From Halomicrobium sp. LC1Hm (GTDB taxonomy: Archaea > Halobacteriota > Halobacteria > Halobacteriales > Haloarculaceae): 64,000 nucleotides of DNA. Where the stretch lies: NCBI RefSeq assembly GCF_009617995.1, contig NZ_CP044129.1, positions 2,480,001 to 2,544,000 on the forward strand. Direction: 5' to 3'. Positions 52,807 to 61,871 of the stretch are shown one piece after another. A program made the translations under genes and the position numbers. Position 1 is the first letter of the stretch. Every line of letters begins with the position of its first letter. The notes under the pieces were generated by a model. The model was not told the DNA's origin and did no database searches. It was given only the letters and a program-made list of their open reading frames with translations.

Positions 52807-53848
52807 CGAGAGCGCCCAGCAGCTGCTGGTTCTCGTCTGGCATCCGCACGGCGACCCGGACGTGTGCGTCCAGCCCGCGGAACGTGCGGGCGTCCCTGAT
52901 CGCCATGTCGTGTTCCCGGACCGTCGCGAGCAACTCCTCGACCGTGTCGCGCCCGTCGAGTTCCAGCAAGAGGAAGGGCGCGTCGGAGGGAGGCACCCGG
53001 AACCGACCGGCAAGCTGTGTCCGCATTCGCTCGCGCTCGGCGCTGACGCGCTCGCGGGTCGCCGCGACGAACTCCGTATCACGCAGGCAGTGGGTCCCGA
53101 CGGCGGCCGCCGGCCCGCTCAGCGACCACGCGATCCGGGCGGTGTCCAGTCGGTCGCGGTGTCGCCCGGTGGCGACGGCGTAGCCGGCCCGCAGCCCCGG
53201 CAGCCCGTAGAGCTTCGTCAGCGCGCGGGCGACGACGACGCCCGGCGTGCCGGCCAGCGAGGGTTCGTCGGTGAACCCCAGGAACGCCTCGTCGACCAGC
53301 AGGGTCGTGCCCGCGTCGCGACAGCGCTCGGCGAAGGCCCGCAGTCGCTCGGCGTCGTAGCACTCGCCCGTCGGATTGTTCGGGTTGCAGACGATCGCGA
53401 GGTCGTGACCGGTCGGGTCGGCGTCGAGGATCGCGTCGTGATCGACGAAGGCGGGCGTGGCCCCCTGCAGGCGGACCTCGCGGGCGTACTCGCCGAAGCT
53501 CGGTGCCGGGACGAGGACGGAGCCGCCCGGTTCGACGCTCGTCTGGAGCGTGAGCCGGATCGCCGCCAGCCCGCCCGCGGTCGGAATGACTTCGCGGGCC
53601 TCGCAGTCGACGACCTCCGAGGCAGCGGCACGAAAGGCACAGTAGTCGTCGGGCGGATACCGGCGGGCCGACGCGAGCGACGACTCGTACACGCGGGCGG
53701 CCCCGTCGGGCGAGCGCGGATTGGTGTTCGCGCTGAAATCGAGCACCCAGGGGTCGTCGGCGCTCCCGTGTGGCACGCGCCCCTGCTCGTCGACGGCACC
53801 GTCCTCGCTACCGGACTCTCGTAGCTCGTCGACGGCGTCGGGAAGCAT
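52799..53848 (-). CDS. cobD: L-threonine-O-3-phosphate decarboxylase-like aminotransferase (CobD)
   Basis: PLP-dependent fold type I enzyme, 349 residues, which would supply the aminopropanol phosphate linker. Features seen: FSANTNPRSPDG at the N-terminus, VCNPNNPTG, the PLP Lys in ALTKLYGLPGLRAG, and the C-terminal Arg region. It is homologous to histidinol-phosphate aminotransferase; location in a cobamide operon supports CobD. ATG 53848 fits a TATA-like GAATTATCC upstream, so this gene may begin a second transcript; ATG 53857 is the alternative. Confidence 0.88.
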   Translation of the reverse strand: MLPDAVDELRESGSEDGAVDEQGRVPHGSADDPWVLDFSANTNPRSPDGAARVYESSLASARRYPPDDYCAFRAAASEVVDCEAREVIPTAGGLAAIRLTLQTSVEPGGSVLVPAPSFGEYAREVRLQGATPAFVDHDAILDADPTGHDLAIVCNPNNPTGECYDAERLRAFAERCRDAGTTLLVDEAFLGFTDEPSLAGTPGVVVARALTKLYGLPGLRAGYAVATGRHRDRLDTARIAWSLSGPAAAVGTHCLRDTEFVAATRERVSAERERMRTQLAGRFRVPPSDAPFLLLELDGRDTVEELLATVREHDMAIRDARTFRGLDAHVRVAVRMPDENQQLLGALDV

Positions 53849-53895
53849 ACAGACCATACCGGCCCTAGCGCGGATAATTCTTTCGCGCGTGCCAA

Positions 53896-54456
53896 TCAGG
53901 AACGGAGCCACGCGCGGGCGACGGCCGCGTCGCACGGACGGTTGACGTTGACCGCCAGCCGTGGCTCGTCGACCACGAGCGTGCGGGACGGATCACCGCC
54001 GACGACGTTGACGCCGGTCGGTGCGACGGTCCGACCGTCGTGGTCGAACGTCGTATCGACGCTGACCCCGAGTTCGTGTTTGCGGGCGGCCGGGACGGCG
54101 ACGGTGAGCGAGCCCGACTCGTGGGCGCGGCGGAGCCGGTCCAGAACAGCGCCGGTCAACAGGGGGAGATCGGCCGCCACGGTGAGCGTCGGTCGGGCCA
54201 GCCGGTCGTCGGCCAGCGCCGCGTCGAGGTCGGCGACGTACCCCTCGCCCGGCGTCTCGACGGTCGGAACGGAGACGTGGGCCGCCGTCTCGGGCGTCGA
54301 CGGCGAGGTCGCGACGACGACCGACGCGACGCCGCTCGCGTCGAGCGCGTCGAGCACGTGGTCGATCAGCGGACGGCCGGCGAGCGGGAACAGCGGTTTC
54401 TCGCCGTCGGTGTCGAGGCGAGTGCCGCGACCGCCGGCCATCACCAGAGCGTCCAC
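53896..54456 (-). CDS. cobY: Adenosylcobinamide-phosphate guanylyltransferase CobY
   Basis: 186 residues from GTG 54456. Archaeal non-orthologous replacement of CobU: nucleotidyltransferase start VDALVMAGGRGTRL with DGEKPLFPLAGRPLID and the acidic metal motif VAADLPLL. Transfers GMP to adenosylcobinamide phosphate. Overlaps cobS by 16 nt and is followed by a 47 bp gap before cobD. Confidence 0.92.
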   Translation of the reverse strand: MDALVMAGGRGTRLDTDGEKPLFPLAGRPLIDHVLDALDASGVASVVVATSPSTPETAAHVSVPTVETPGEGYVADLDAALADDRLARPTLTVAADLPLLTGAVLDRLRRAHESGSLTVAVPAARKHELGVSVDTTFDHDGRTVAPTGVNVVGGDPSRTLVVDEPRLAVNVNRPCDAAVARAWLRS

Positions 54457-55196
54457 GCGATCACCCCCAGGTGGAGCGCGGCCAGTCGCGCCAGGTCGTT
54501 GGTCGCGCCGAGCACGTCGCCGCCGACGCCGCCCAGCGTGACGGCGGCCCACCGCTCGACGGCGAGTGCGACGACGACGGCACCGACGAGCGCCGTGCCG
54601 GTCGCGAGCGGACTGCCAGCGAGCCAGCCGAGCGCCACCGCAGGGAGCGCGACGACGACGGGGAGCCACAGGTCCCGTCCGTCGGCCTCGTTGAGAAACG
54701 AGGAGCCAAAGCCCTCGTGGCTCGGCGTCCCCCGACAGATCAGCGTCGCCATCGCGAGCTTCGCGCCGACCTCGCTGGCGAGAACCACGACGACGGCCCC
54801 GGCGATCGGCAGCGCGGCGAGGGCCAGACCGGCGAGTGCGATCCCGGCGAGGTCGACGCCGAGAGCCAGCAGCGCCCCGACCCCGACGGTCGTATCGGTC
54901 ATCGCCGCCCGCCGTCGCTCGGCGTCGCCGTGGACGACCGCGGCGTCGCCGAGGTCGGCCAGCCCGTCGGCGTGGTTGACGCCGGTGACCAGCACGACGG
55001 CGACGACGAGCGAGAAGGCGACCGTCGGCGCGGGCACGGGGAGCGCGACGGCCGGTGCGAGCAGGAGGCCGACGACGTAGCCGGCGAGGGGAAAGGCTGC
55101 CGGCGTCGCCCGAAAGGCGTCGAAAGCCTCCGCACCGTGCCCGACCGGGAGCCGAGTGAGGAAGCCGAGCGCGCCACGGAACGCGGCACCGATCAC
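54441..55196 (-). CDS. cobS: Adenosylcobinamide-GDP ribazoletransferase (cobalamin synthase) CobS
   Basis: Integral membrane enzyme, 251 residues from GTG 55196, joining alpha-ribazole(-phosphate) to AdoCbi-GDP. Recognised by FLTRLPVG at the start, NHADGLADLGDAAV (metal-binding DGxxD type) and SEVGAKLAMATLICRGTPSH then EGFGSSF. Six or more membrane helices. Overlaps cbiB by 4 nt. Confidence 0.92.
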   Translation of the reverse strand: MIGAAFRGALGFLTRLPVGHGAEAFDAFRATPAAFPLAGYVVGLLLAPAVALPVPAPTVAFSLVVAVVLVTGVNHADGLADLGDAAVVHGDAERRRAAMTDTTVGVGALLALGVDLAGIALAGLALAALPIAGAVVVVLASEVGAKLAMATLICRGTPSHEGFGSSFLNEADGRDLWLPVVVALPAVALGWLAGSPLATGTALVGAVVVALAVERWAAVTLGGVGGDVLGATNDLARLAALHLGVIAWTLW

Positions 55197-56134
55197 GGCA
55201 GCCCCCCCACAGCGGCCGTCGTGGCGACCGCGAGTGCGTACGCGAGTCCGCCCGCAACGGCGACGGTTCGGACCGCTCGCAGTGAAATTTCTTTCGAAGG
55301 CAACTGTTCGCCGCCGTCGAGTGCGTACACGCCGGGCTTTTCGAGACGAACGTCGTGGGCGGCCGCGAGTACCCCCATCGGCCAGCCGGAGTTGGGCGAG
55401 GGGACCCCGTCCAGCCACGGTCGTGCCGACAGGAGCGCCGCCGGGTCGCGTGCCGCCGCGGCGAGCAGGAGCGCGCCGATCCGGGCCGGGAGCCACATCA
55501 CCGCGTCGTCGAGTCGCGCGGGAGCCCACCCGACCGGCTTCGAGCGATAGCCCAGCATCGAGTCCAGCGTGTTGACGGCCTTGACCCACGCCGCCCCGCC
55601 AGCGCCGAGTGCGAGCGACGGGACCGGCGAGAGCGTCGCCGCCTGCCCCACGACGACGCCCGCGACGAACGCGGCGAGTGGCGCGACCAGCCCGTCGGCG
55701 AGGTTCTCGGCCGCGCTCTCGACGGCCGCGCTCCGGACCTGCCCGGCCGAGAGCGTCCCCGCGTCGCGACCCGCGAGCGCCCGGAGTGACCTGCGAGCGG
55801 CGTCGAGATCCGTCGGCGTGACCGCGATCGTCGAGCTGGCTTCCGACAGGAGCATCCGGAGGCTCGTCGCGACGAACAGCGCGACACCGGCGACGGCGGC
55901 CGCGAGCCAGGCCGACGCTCGTCCAGCCGCGACCACGAGGACGGCCACGGCGACCGCAGCGGTGACCGGCACCGCCAGCGCCCCGACGGCACCGACGAGT
56001 CGAGGTCGTCCCCACTCGCGATCCAGCGGCGCGACGACACGGCCCAGCCAGGCCACTGGGTGAGCACGGGCCGGGGGCTCGGCCACGAGCAGTTCGAGCG
56101 CCGCCGCGATCAGGACTGCGAGAGGCGCGATCAC
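55193..56134 (-). CDS. cbiB: Adenosylcobinamide-phosphate synthase CbiB
   Basis: Membrane enzyme, 313 residues from GTG 56134, coupling aminopropanol (phosphate) to adenosylcobyric acid. Typical motifs: HPVAWLGRVVAPLDREWG, SAAVESAAENLADGLVAP, VNTLDSMLGYRSKPVGWAPA then RLDD, and PSPNSGWPMG. Overlaps the HAD gene by 4 nt. Confidence 0.93.
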   Translation of the reverse strand: MIAPLAVLIAAALELLVAEPPARAHPVAWLGRVVAPLDREWGRPRLVGAVGALAVPVTAAVAVAVLVVAAGRASAWLAAAVAGVALFVATSLRMLLSEASSTIAVTPTDLDAARRSLRALAGRDAGTLSAGQVRSAAVESAAENLADGLVAPLAAFVAGVVVGQAATLSPVPSLALGAGGAAWVKAVNTLDSMLGYRSKPVGWAPARLDDAVMWLPARIGALLLAAAARDPAALLSARPWLDGVPSPNSGWPMGVLAAAHDVRLEKPGVYALDGGEQLPSKEISLRAVRTVAVAGGLAYALAVATTAAVGGLP

Positions 56135-56775
56135 GGTGGCTCCTCCCCGGACGCTCCGTCGGCGACGGCGGCCGCGAGCCACTCGGGCACCGCCGAGAGC
56201 GCCACGTCGTCGAGCACGAGCGCAGTCGCCCCGACGCGGTCAGCACCGCCGTCGGTACGGGCGTCGTCGCCGACGTGGACGAGTTCGTCGAGCGGGACCG
56301 CGAGCGCCGCCGCCGTCCGCTCGAAGATCGTCGGGTGGGGTTTGCGCCAGCCACAGTCGACGCTGGTCACGACGGAGTCGACGGCGAGGTCGGCGCGGTC
56401 GAGCGTCCGTTCGACGAGGCCGGGGACGCTGCAGTTCGAGCAGACCGCCACAGGACCGTACTCTCGCGCGCTCGCGATCGCGTCCCGAGCGCCGTCCCGA
56501 ACGGTCACCGGCGAGTCGAACGCCGCCAGCGTCGCGTCGTGTGCGGTCTCGATCTCGACATCGACGCCGCGGCTGGCGAGCGCGAGTCGGACGTGCTCGT
56601 CCAGCGGGGCCTCCGCACCCCGTTCGTACTCCCGGTGGGAGCTGCGGTAGGCCGCTTCCCAGTCGGACGGGACCGTCACGTCGCGGGCGGCCAGCGCGTC
56701 GGCCACGGCCGCCCACGGCTCGTCGGGTCGGTCGGCGTCTACGAGCGTGCCGAAACAGTCGAACGAGACGACCAC
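56131..56775 (-). CDS. HAD family hydrolase in the cobamide operon
   Basis: 214 residues. HAD motif I FDCFGTLVD at the N-terminus, motif II Ser in VAVCSNCSVP, motif III Lys in CGWRKPHPTIF, and motif IV GDDARTDGGADR, all intact, with a helical cap between. First gene of the cobamide operon and coupled to cbiB. No separate CobC/CobZ-type alpha-ribazole phosphatase is visible in the cluster, so this enzyme is a candidate for that step; equally it may be a general phosphatase. Confidence 0.85.
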   Translation of the reverse strand: MVVSFDCFGTLVDADRPDEPWAAVADALAARDVTVPSDWEAAYRSSHREYERGAEAPLDEHVRLALASRGVDVEIETAHDATLAAFDSPVTVRDGARDAIASAREYGPVAVCSNCSVPGLVERTLDRADLAVDSVVTSVDCGWRKPHPTIFERTAAALAVPLDELVHVGDDARTDGGADRVGATALVLDDVALSAVPEWLAAAVADGASGEEPP

Positions 56776-57066
56776 GAGCGTGTAGTTACAGCAAGCACAC
56801 TTGAACTGTGCGGTGGCGGAGACGACAGATCTGACGACGGGCGTGCGCCTGGCAGACGGTCGTCAGACAGTACTCACAATTCTGTTACTTCCTTACCCGA
56901 TACCTGACAAATATCGTATGATTCGGATCGCGTTTACAGTCAGATTTGATAAATGAATCGCTATACTCGAAAGCTGCGATTCGTTTTCGGATCGGTGACG
57001 TTTGGCTGCCAGATAGTCACGTAGTTCCCGTAAACACGGTCAGTAAACCGACACGAGAGGACGGAG

Positions 57067-58050
57067 CTACCAGCGGTGGTGAACGTCGTCGAAGACGTAC
57101 TCCTCGTAGACGTCACGGATCGCGCCGTGAGTCTGATGGGAGAGCGGCGCGGCCTCGCTGGCGGCGGCGTTCTGTCGGACGTGCTCGGGCGAGGTCGAGC
57201 CGGGGATCACCGTCGACACCGCTTCGAAGTCGAGGATCCAGCGCAGCGCGGTCTGGGCCATGGTGAGTTCCTCCGGGACGTGCTCGCGGAGCGCGTCGAC
57301 GGCGTCGAGTCCACGCTCGAACGGGAGCCCGGCGAAGGTCTCACCGCGGTCGAAGGCCTCGCCCTCGCGGTTGTAGTTGCGGTGGTCGTTCTCCGGGAAC
57401 GTGTCGTCACGGGAGAGTCCACCGGTCAGCAGTCCCGACGCCAGCGGTACGCGGACGATGACGCCCACGTCGCGGCGCTTGGCCTCCTCGAAGAACAGAT
57501 CGGCCGGACGCTGGCGGAAGGGGTTGAAGATGATCTGGACCGTCTCGACGCCGGGGTACTCGATGGCCTTCAGCGCCTCCTCGACCGTCTCGACGCTGAC
57601 GCCGTAGTGATCGAGCGCGCCCTCGTCTTTGAGTCGATCCAGCGCCGCGAACGTCTCGGGCTGGTAGAAGGCGTCGGTCGGCGGACAGTGAAGCTGGAGG
57701 AGGTCGAGCGTGTCCTGGTCGAGGTACTCCCGAGAGCGGTCGACGAACGTCGAGAGGTGCTCGTAGTCGTAGTCTTCGGCCACGTGGGGGTCGAGCCGGC
57801 GGCCGGCCTTCGTCGCGACTGTTACGTCCTCGTCGCGCTCGTCCAGGACGTGTGCGATGTGGCGCTCGCTGCGGCCGTCGCCGTACACGTCGGCCGTGTC
57901 CACGAAGTCGATCCCCGCGTCGAGTGCGGCACGGATGGCCTCTCGGCCTTCCTCGTCGGAAACGTCGCCCCAGTCGCCGCCGACGTTCCACGTCCCCAGT
58001 CCGACTTCCGTCACGTCGATGCCCGTCGTGCCGAGTGTGCGATGGCGCAT
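57067..58050 (-). CDS. Aldo/keto reductase
   Basis: 327-residue NADPH-dependent oxidoreductase with TIM barrel. The catalytic tetrad is recognisable: Asp in FVDTADVYGDGRSE with the Tyr, Lys in VATKAGRR, His in LLQLHCPP; the cofactor region is VIPGSTSPEHVRQN. Substrate unknown. The 291 bp upstream of the cobamide operon (56776-57066) that follows its 3' end shows no gene, only A/T-rich promoter-like sequence around 56880-56960. Confidence 0.9.
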   Translation of the reverse strand: MRHRTLGTTGIDVTEVGLGTWNVGGDWGDVSDEEGREAIRAALDAGIDFVDTADVYGDGRSERHIAHVLDERDEDVTVATKAGRRLDPHVAEDYDYEHLSTFVDRSREYLDQDTLDLLQLHCPPTDAFYQPETFAALDRLKDEGALDHYGVSVETVEEALKAIEYPGVETVQIIFNPFRQRPADLFFEEAKRRDVGVIVRVPLASGLLTGGLSRDDTFPENDHRNYNREGEAFDRGETFAGLPFERGLDAVDALREHVPEELTMAQTALRWILDFEAVSTVIPGSTSPEHVRQNAAASEAAPLSHQTHGAIRDVYEEYVFDDVHHRW

Positions 58051-58249
58051 ACCCGACCCGACGGGCCTTGGCTACTTGTGCCTGTCACCTCCGACGGCCG
58101 GGAAGCCCGATGCGCTGTCGAGGCCGACCGTCTTCCGGCACCGCGGCTGGGAAATGTGTCGAAAAATGTCGGACAGGGTGGTCGCGGACCGTGACAGGGC
58201 GGACCGTCCCACGGCGAGCGAGCGGGAAAACGGCGACAGGACTCCGTCT

Positions 58250-58329
58250 CATACGGACGTAGCGATGTACCGGTGAGCGTCTCCCCCGTCCCAGCGCGCA
58301 CCGGTACGCAACGACAGCGTTCCGTGTCA
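58250..58329. repeat. Dispersed palindromic repeat (family 2), copy 2
   Basis: CGATGTACCGGTGAGCGTC on the left and GCGCACCGGTACGCAACGAC on the right, followed by AGCGTTCCGTGT. It matches copy 1 over both arms. It adjoins the stop codon of the zinc-ribbon microprotein gene on the minus strand. Confidence 0.75.
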
Positions 58330-58485
58330 GACCCACTCGGCGCGGCGGATGTCGTACCCACCGCAGGCCGGGCAGGAGTGATACTGGACCTGGAAGGCCG
58401 CCTCGCATCGCATACACAGATACGGGCAGTCTCCGTCAGTGTCCCCGAGGTGGGAAACGTTTCGTGCCTTATCGAACACTCCCAT
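58327..58485 (-). CDS. 52-residue zinc-ribbon microprotein
   Basis: Short gene read directly: it begins MGVFDKARNVSHLGDTDGD, then CPYLCMRC, FQVQYHSCPACGGYDIRR and ends AEWV. Four to five cysteines in two CxxC-type knuckles (C20/C24/C27 and C38/C41) indicate a zinc ribbon, common among haloarchaeal microproteins that influence biofilm, motility or RNA processing. No predicted partner in the neighbourhood. The stop adjoins a family-2 repeat. Confidence 0.8.
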   Translation of the reverse strand: MGVFDKARNVSHLGDTDGDCPYLCMRCEAAFQVQYHSCPACGGYDIRRAEWV

Positions 58486-58902
58486 TGACGACCACACCCC
58501 AGGGTTGACGCCACGTCGCTAAAAAGAGAGATGATCGTTCACGTCATTTTATCCGCCTCTCGTCCCGGGGTTGTTTCGATTCGTCGCCAGACAGTACACG
58601 ACAGAGACACGGTCGGCGGCCGACTGTCTCCGCGTTGCTCGCGGGTCCGTCGGGAGAGGCGACGACAACTGTGGCCCGAGTAAGGGGTTTCTACGGACCG
58701 TACGATGCGGGCCGTAGAGAGCGACTAACACGTCGGCTGTACGCCTGTGCAACATTCCGCGACCTTGTGTCGCGAATGTCTCGAACCAGTTGCAGCCGAC
58801 AGTACAACGCCACGCCGACGATCCCGCATCGTCACGGCCGCGACCGCGGAGATGCGTGCCACTGTCCACAGATTCATTGTTCGTCCGGGAGCACCGGGCC
58901 CC
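58486..58902. other. 417 bp intergenic region with a family-1 repeat copy
   Basis: Between the divergent zinc-ribbon and S9 peptidase genes. No gene is supported: the plus frame that extends the peptidase upstream to 58747 runs through a palindromic repeat. A TATA-like CATTTTATCC near 58545 probably serves the zinc-ribbon gene on the opposite strand or the region's left part. Confidence 0.5.
58727..58804 (+). repeat. 80 bp dispersed palindromic repeat (family 1), copy 6, diverged
   Basis: AACACGTCGGCTGTACGCCT ... GTTGCAGCCGACAGTA. The outer arms match the family in the GGCTGT/ACAGCC-type core (here GTCGGCTGT and GCAGCCGAC, a paired change). The centre is ATTCCGCGACC-TTGT-GTCGCGAATGT, again a paired variant of the usual hairpin. 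Confidence 0.65.
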
Positions 58903-60756
58903 ATGGACGAGGACCTCCTCGAAGCGCTGGCGAGCCTGCCGACCTTCCACCACGCGACCGTCTCCCCCGACGGGAGCGAGGTCGCCGTCTACTACGACGA
59001 GACGGGCCGCAACGAGTTGCACGTCGTCGACGTAGAGACCGGCGAGCGAACGCGCTGGAGCGACGGCGAAGTGCCCCGGAACGCCCGCTGGCACGTCGAG
59101 TGGGGAGCCGACGGCGAGCGCGTCTTCTTCCACCTCGACGACGACGGCAACGAGCAAAACGACGTGTACGCGATCGATCGCGACGGCTCGGCCGAGCCAG
59201 TCGTCGAGTTGGACGGGCAGACGATCCTGCAGGACATCGGCGAAGACGGCGAGACCCTGCTGGTCGGATCGACGGCGAGCGGTCAGATGCAGCTGTACCG
59301 TCACGACTGCGCGACGGGAGCGACCACCCAGCTGACGGCGTACGACCGAGCCGTCGGCGCGGGCGTGCTGTCGCCCGACTGCGAGCGGATCGCCTACGCG
59401 ACCAACGAGACGGACACCTTCGAGAACACGGACACCTACGTGGCCGACGCCGACGGGTCGAACCCCCGGAACCTGGAGATCGGCGAGACGGGCGCGGAGG
59501 TCGCGCCGGTCGACTGGAGTCCCGACGGCGACCGGCTGCTGGTGACGGACAACACGGCGGATCTGGGCCGGTGTGGGGTCTACGATCTGTCGACCGACGA
59601 GGTGACCTGGTACGGGGGCGAGTTCGACGAGGACGCCGATTCCTTCCTGCCCGGTGGCGACCGGTTCCTCGCGGTCCGGATACGCGAGTGTGCGAAAGAA
59701 GTCGTCGTCTACGACGCCCGGACCGGCGCGGCGACGACGCTCGACCTGCCCACGGGCGTCGCGTCGCTCGGACGTGCGGGCAGCGCCGTCGTCGACGAGG
59801 AACGGATCGTCTGCTCGCACACGACGCCGGATCGGCGACCCGAACTGCTGTGTTACGACCTCGCGACCGACGAGACCGAGCAGCTGATCGCGGCCGACTA
59901 CGGCGACCTCGACCCGGATCGCTTCGTGGACGCCGAGTACTTCACCTTCGACTCCGCGGGCGTCGCCGAGTTTGACGACCGCCCTGGCCAGGGCGTCGAG
60001 AGCGACCCTGCCTCCCGCGAGATCGAGGCACTGCTGTACGACAGCGGCGAGCGTCCGTCGCCAGCGATCGTGAACCCCCACGGCGGTCCGCGGGGACAGG
60101 ACACTCGCGGCTTCGACCTCTACACGCAGTTCCTCTGTTCGCAGGGGTACAGCGTCCTCAAGGTGAACTACCGAGGCTCGACCGGCCGCGGCCGCGAGTT
60201 CGCACAGGCGATCTACGACGACTGGGGCGGCAACGAGCAGGCCGACATCGCGAAGGGGACGACGATCCTCGCCGAGAAGGAGTGGGTCGACGACGACCGG
60301 ATCGCCGTCTTCGGAGGCTCTTACGGTGGCTACTCGGCGTACTGTCAGCTGACGATGTACCCCGAGCTGTACGACGCGGGAGTCGCCTGGATCGGCGTCA
60401 CCGACCTGCGGGACCTCTACGAGAACACGATGCCCCACTACCGGACCGAACTGCTGGAGAAGAACGTGGGCTCACCCGAGGAGAATCCGGAGTTGTACGA
60501 CGAACGCAGTCCCATCACTCACGCCGAGAACCTCGCCGCTCCGCTGTTGGTGCTCCACGGCGTCAACGACCGGCGCGTCCCGGTCTCGCAGGCCCGGCTG
60601 TTCCGTGATCGCCTCGACGAACTCGGCTACGAGGCGGGCGAAGACGGCGACTACGAGTACGTCGAACTCGGCGAGGAGGGCCACGCGTCGACCGACGTGG
60701 ACCAGAAGATCCGCACGTTCCGCATGCTCGCGGACTTCCTCGAACGCCGACTCTGA
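58903..60756 (+). CDS. S9 family prolyl oligopeptidase/acylaminoacyl peptidase
   Basis: 617 residues, cytoplasmic serine peptidase. N-terminal half is a WD/TolB-like beta-propeller gate (repeated SPDGSEVAVY, SPDCERIAYA, SPDGDRLLVT blades). The C-terminal alpha/beta hydrolase has the triad Ser473 (GGSYGGY), Asp556 (HGVNDRRVP) and His594 (EEGHAS), and an oxyanion HGGPRG. ATG 58903 is chosen because the domain begins there. Probably cleaves short peptides. Confidence 0.92.
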   Translation: MDEDLLEALASLPTFHHATVSPDGSEVAVYYDETGRNELHVVDVETGERTRWSDGEVPRNARWHVEWGADGERVFFHLDDDGNEQNDVYAIDRDGSAEPVVELDGQTILQDIGEDGETLLVGSTASGQMQLYRHDCATGATTQLTAYDRAVGAGVLSPDCERIAYATNETDTFENTDTYVADADGSNPRNLEIGETGAEVAPVDWSPDGDRLLVTDNTADLGRCGVYDLSTDEVTWYGGEFDEDADSFLPGGDRFLAVRIRECAKEVVVYDARTGAATTLDLPTGVASLGRAGSAVVDEERIVCSHTTPDRRPELLCYDLATDETEQLIAADYGDLDPDRFVDAEYFTFDSAGVAEFDDRPGQGVESDPASREIEALLYDSGERPSPAIVNPHGGPRGQDTRGFDLYTQFLCSQGYSVLKVNYRGSTGRGREFAQAIYDDWGGNEQADIAKGTTILAEKEWVDDDRIAVFGGSYGGYSAYCQLTMYPELYDAGVAWIGVTDLRDLYENTMPHYRTELLEKNVGSPEENPELYDERSPITHAENLAAPLLVLHGVNDRRVPVSQARLFRDRLDELGYEAGEDGDYEYVELGEEGHASTDVDQKIRTFRMLADFLERRL

Positions 60757-60803
60757 GCGAACGAGGCCGTTTCTCACCGCGGCGTAGGAGTCACATAACG
60801 AAG

Positions 60804-61871
60804 GTGCGATCGGTCGTCGTCGCTCTCGTGTACGAGACACGAGGGACGGCCGACGAAGCCAGCCCAGAGACAGCCACTGTCCAGAGAGACGAGCCGGAGC
60901 TGTCGGTCGTCGTCGTCACCTACAACGAGGCAGCGCGCATCGCCGACTGTCTCGACGCCGTGTTCGCGGCGTGTCGTGGCGTCGCCAGCTTCGAGGTGCT
61001 GGTCGTCGACTCGAACTCGACGGACGGGACGGTCGCGATCGCAGACGACTACGACGCCACTGTCCTCCGGATCCCCGACGACGCGCTGACGACCCCCGGC
61101 GCGGGCCGCTACGTCGGCACGCAGTGGGCCCGCGGTGACGCCGTGCTGTTCGTCGACGGCGACGTGGTCCTGACCCAGGGCGACTGGCTCGCCGAGGCCC
61201 GAGAGACACTCGCGAGCGATCCCTCGGTCGCGGGCGTCGACGGACACCTGAACGAACGCCGGACCGAAGAGCCGACCAGCGTCGACTATCTGCACGGCGT
61301 CGCGCTGTACGACCGCGAGGCCCTGGCCGAAGTGGGCGGCTTTCACCCATTTCTGACCGCCTGGGAGGACGTTGATCTGGGGTTCCAGCTGACGCTCGCG
61401 GGGTACGATCTGTGCCGGCTGCCGACGGTCGTCGGCACCCATCCCGTTCCGGAGTCGTCGCTCGATCAGTTCCGTCGCTGGCGACAGGGGTACTACCGGG
61501 CCGGCGGCCAGGTCTGTCGCAAAGCCCTGAGCCGACCGGCGCTGCGCTGGCGGTGGCTGTGGTACTTCCGAGACAAGATCGCCACCACGGCCTGGCTCGG
61601 CCTGGGCGCGCTGCTCGCGGTCGCGCAGCCGCTGCTCGCGGGCGGGTGGCTGCTCGCGACGATCGCGGCCGCCGGACTGGTCTGTCAGCGGCTCGGCGTC
61701 GACGGCGGCCTCCGGCGCGCGATCTCGGCGATACTGTTCCCGCTGGGCTTTGCCCTCGGGTTCGAGGCGGTTCCCGACCGGGACGCGTTCCCGCTCGACG
61801 CCGTCGAGACGATCCGATGCGGGTCGGTGTGCGACCCCGAGGCGTCGCCCCGTCCCTCGCCGACAGACTGA
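60804..61871 (+). CDS. Family 2 glycosyltransferase with C-terminal membrane helices
   Basis: 355 residues from GTG 60804. GT-A domain at about 32-250: VVVVTYNEAARIADCL, VVDSNSTDGT, the metal-binding DGD (118-120) in VLFVDGDVVL, the acceptor base region EDVDLGFQL, and a QxxRW-like RRWRQGYYRAGG. Two or three membrane helices follow near 270-320. Likely adds a sugar to a lipid or polysaccharide (N-glycan, exopolysaccharide). Its TGA shares its last base with a repeat copy. Confidence 0.88.
   Translation: MRSVVVALVYETRGTADEASPETATVQRDEPELSVVVVTYNEAARIADCLDAVFAACRGVASFEVLVVDSNSTDGTVAIADDYDATVLRIPDDALTTPGAGRYVGTQWARGDAVLFVDGDVVLTQGDWLAEARETLASDPSVAGVDGHLNERRTEEPTSVDYLHGVALYDREALAEVGGFHPFLTAWEDVDLGFQLTLAGYDLCRLPTVVGTHPVPESSLDQFRRWRQGYYRAGGQVCRKALSRPALRWRWLWYFRDKIATTAWLGLGALLAVAQPLLAGGWLLATIAAAGLVCQRLGVDGGLRRAISAILFPLGFALGFEAVPDRDAFPLDAVETIRCGSVCDPEASPRPSPTD

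Noticed and set aside
58747-58902. Upstream extension of the S9 peptidase
   Set aside because: Runs through a repeat copy; the peptidase fold begins at MDEDLLEAL (58903).
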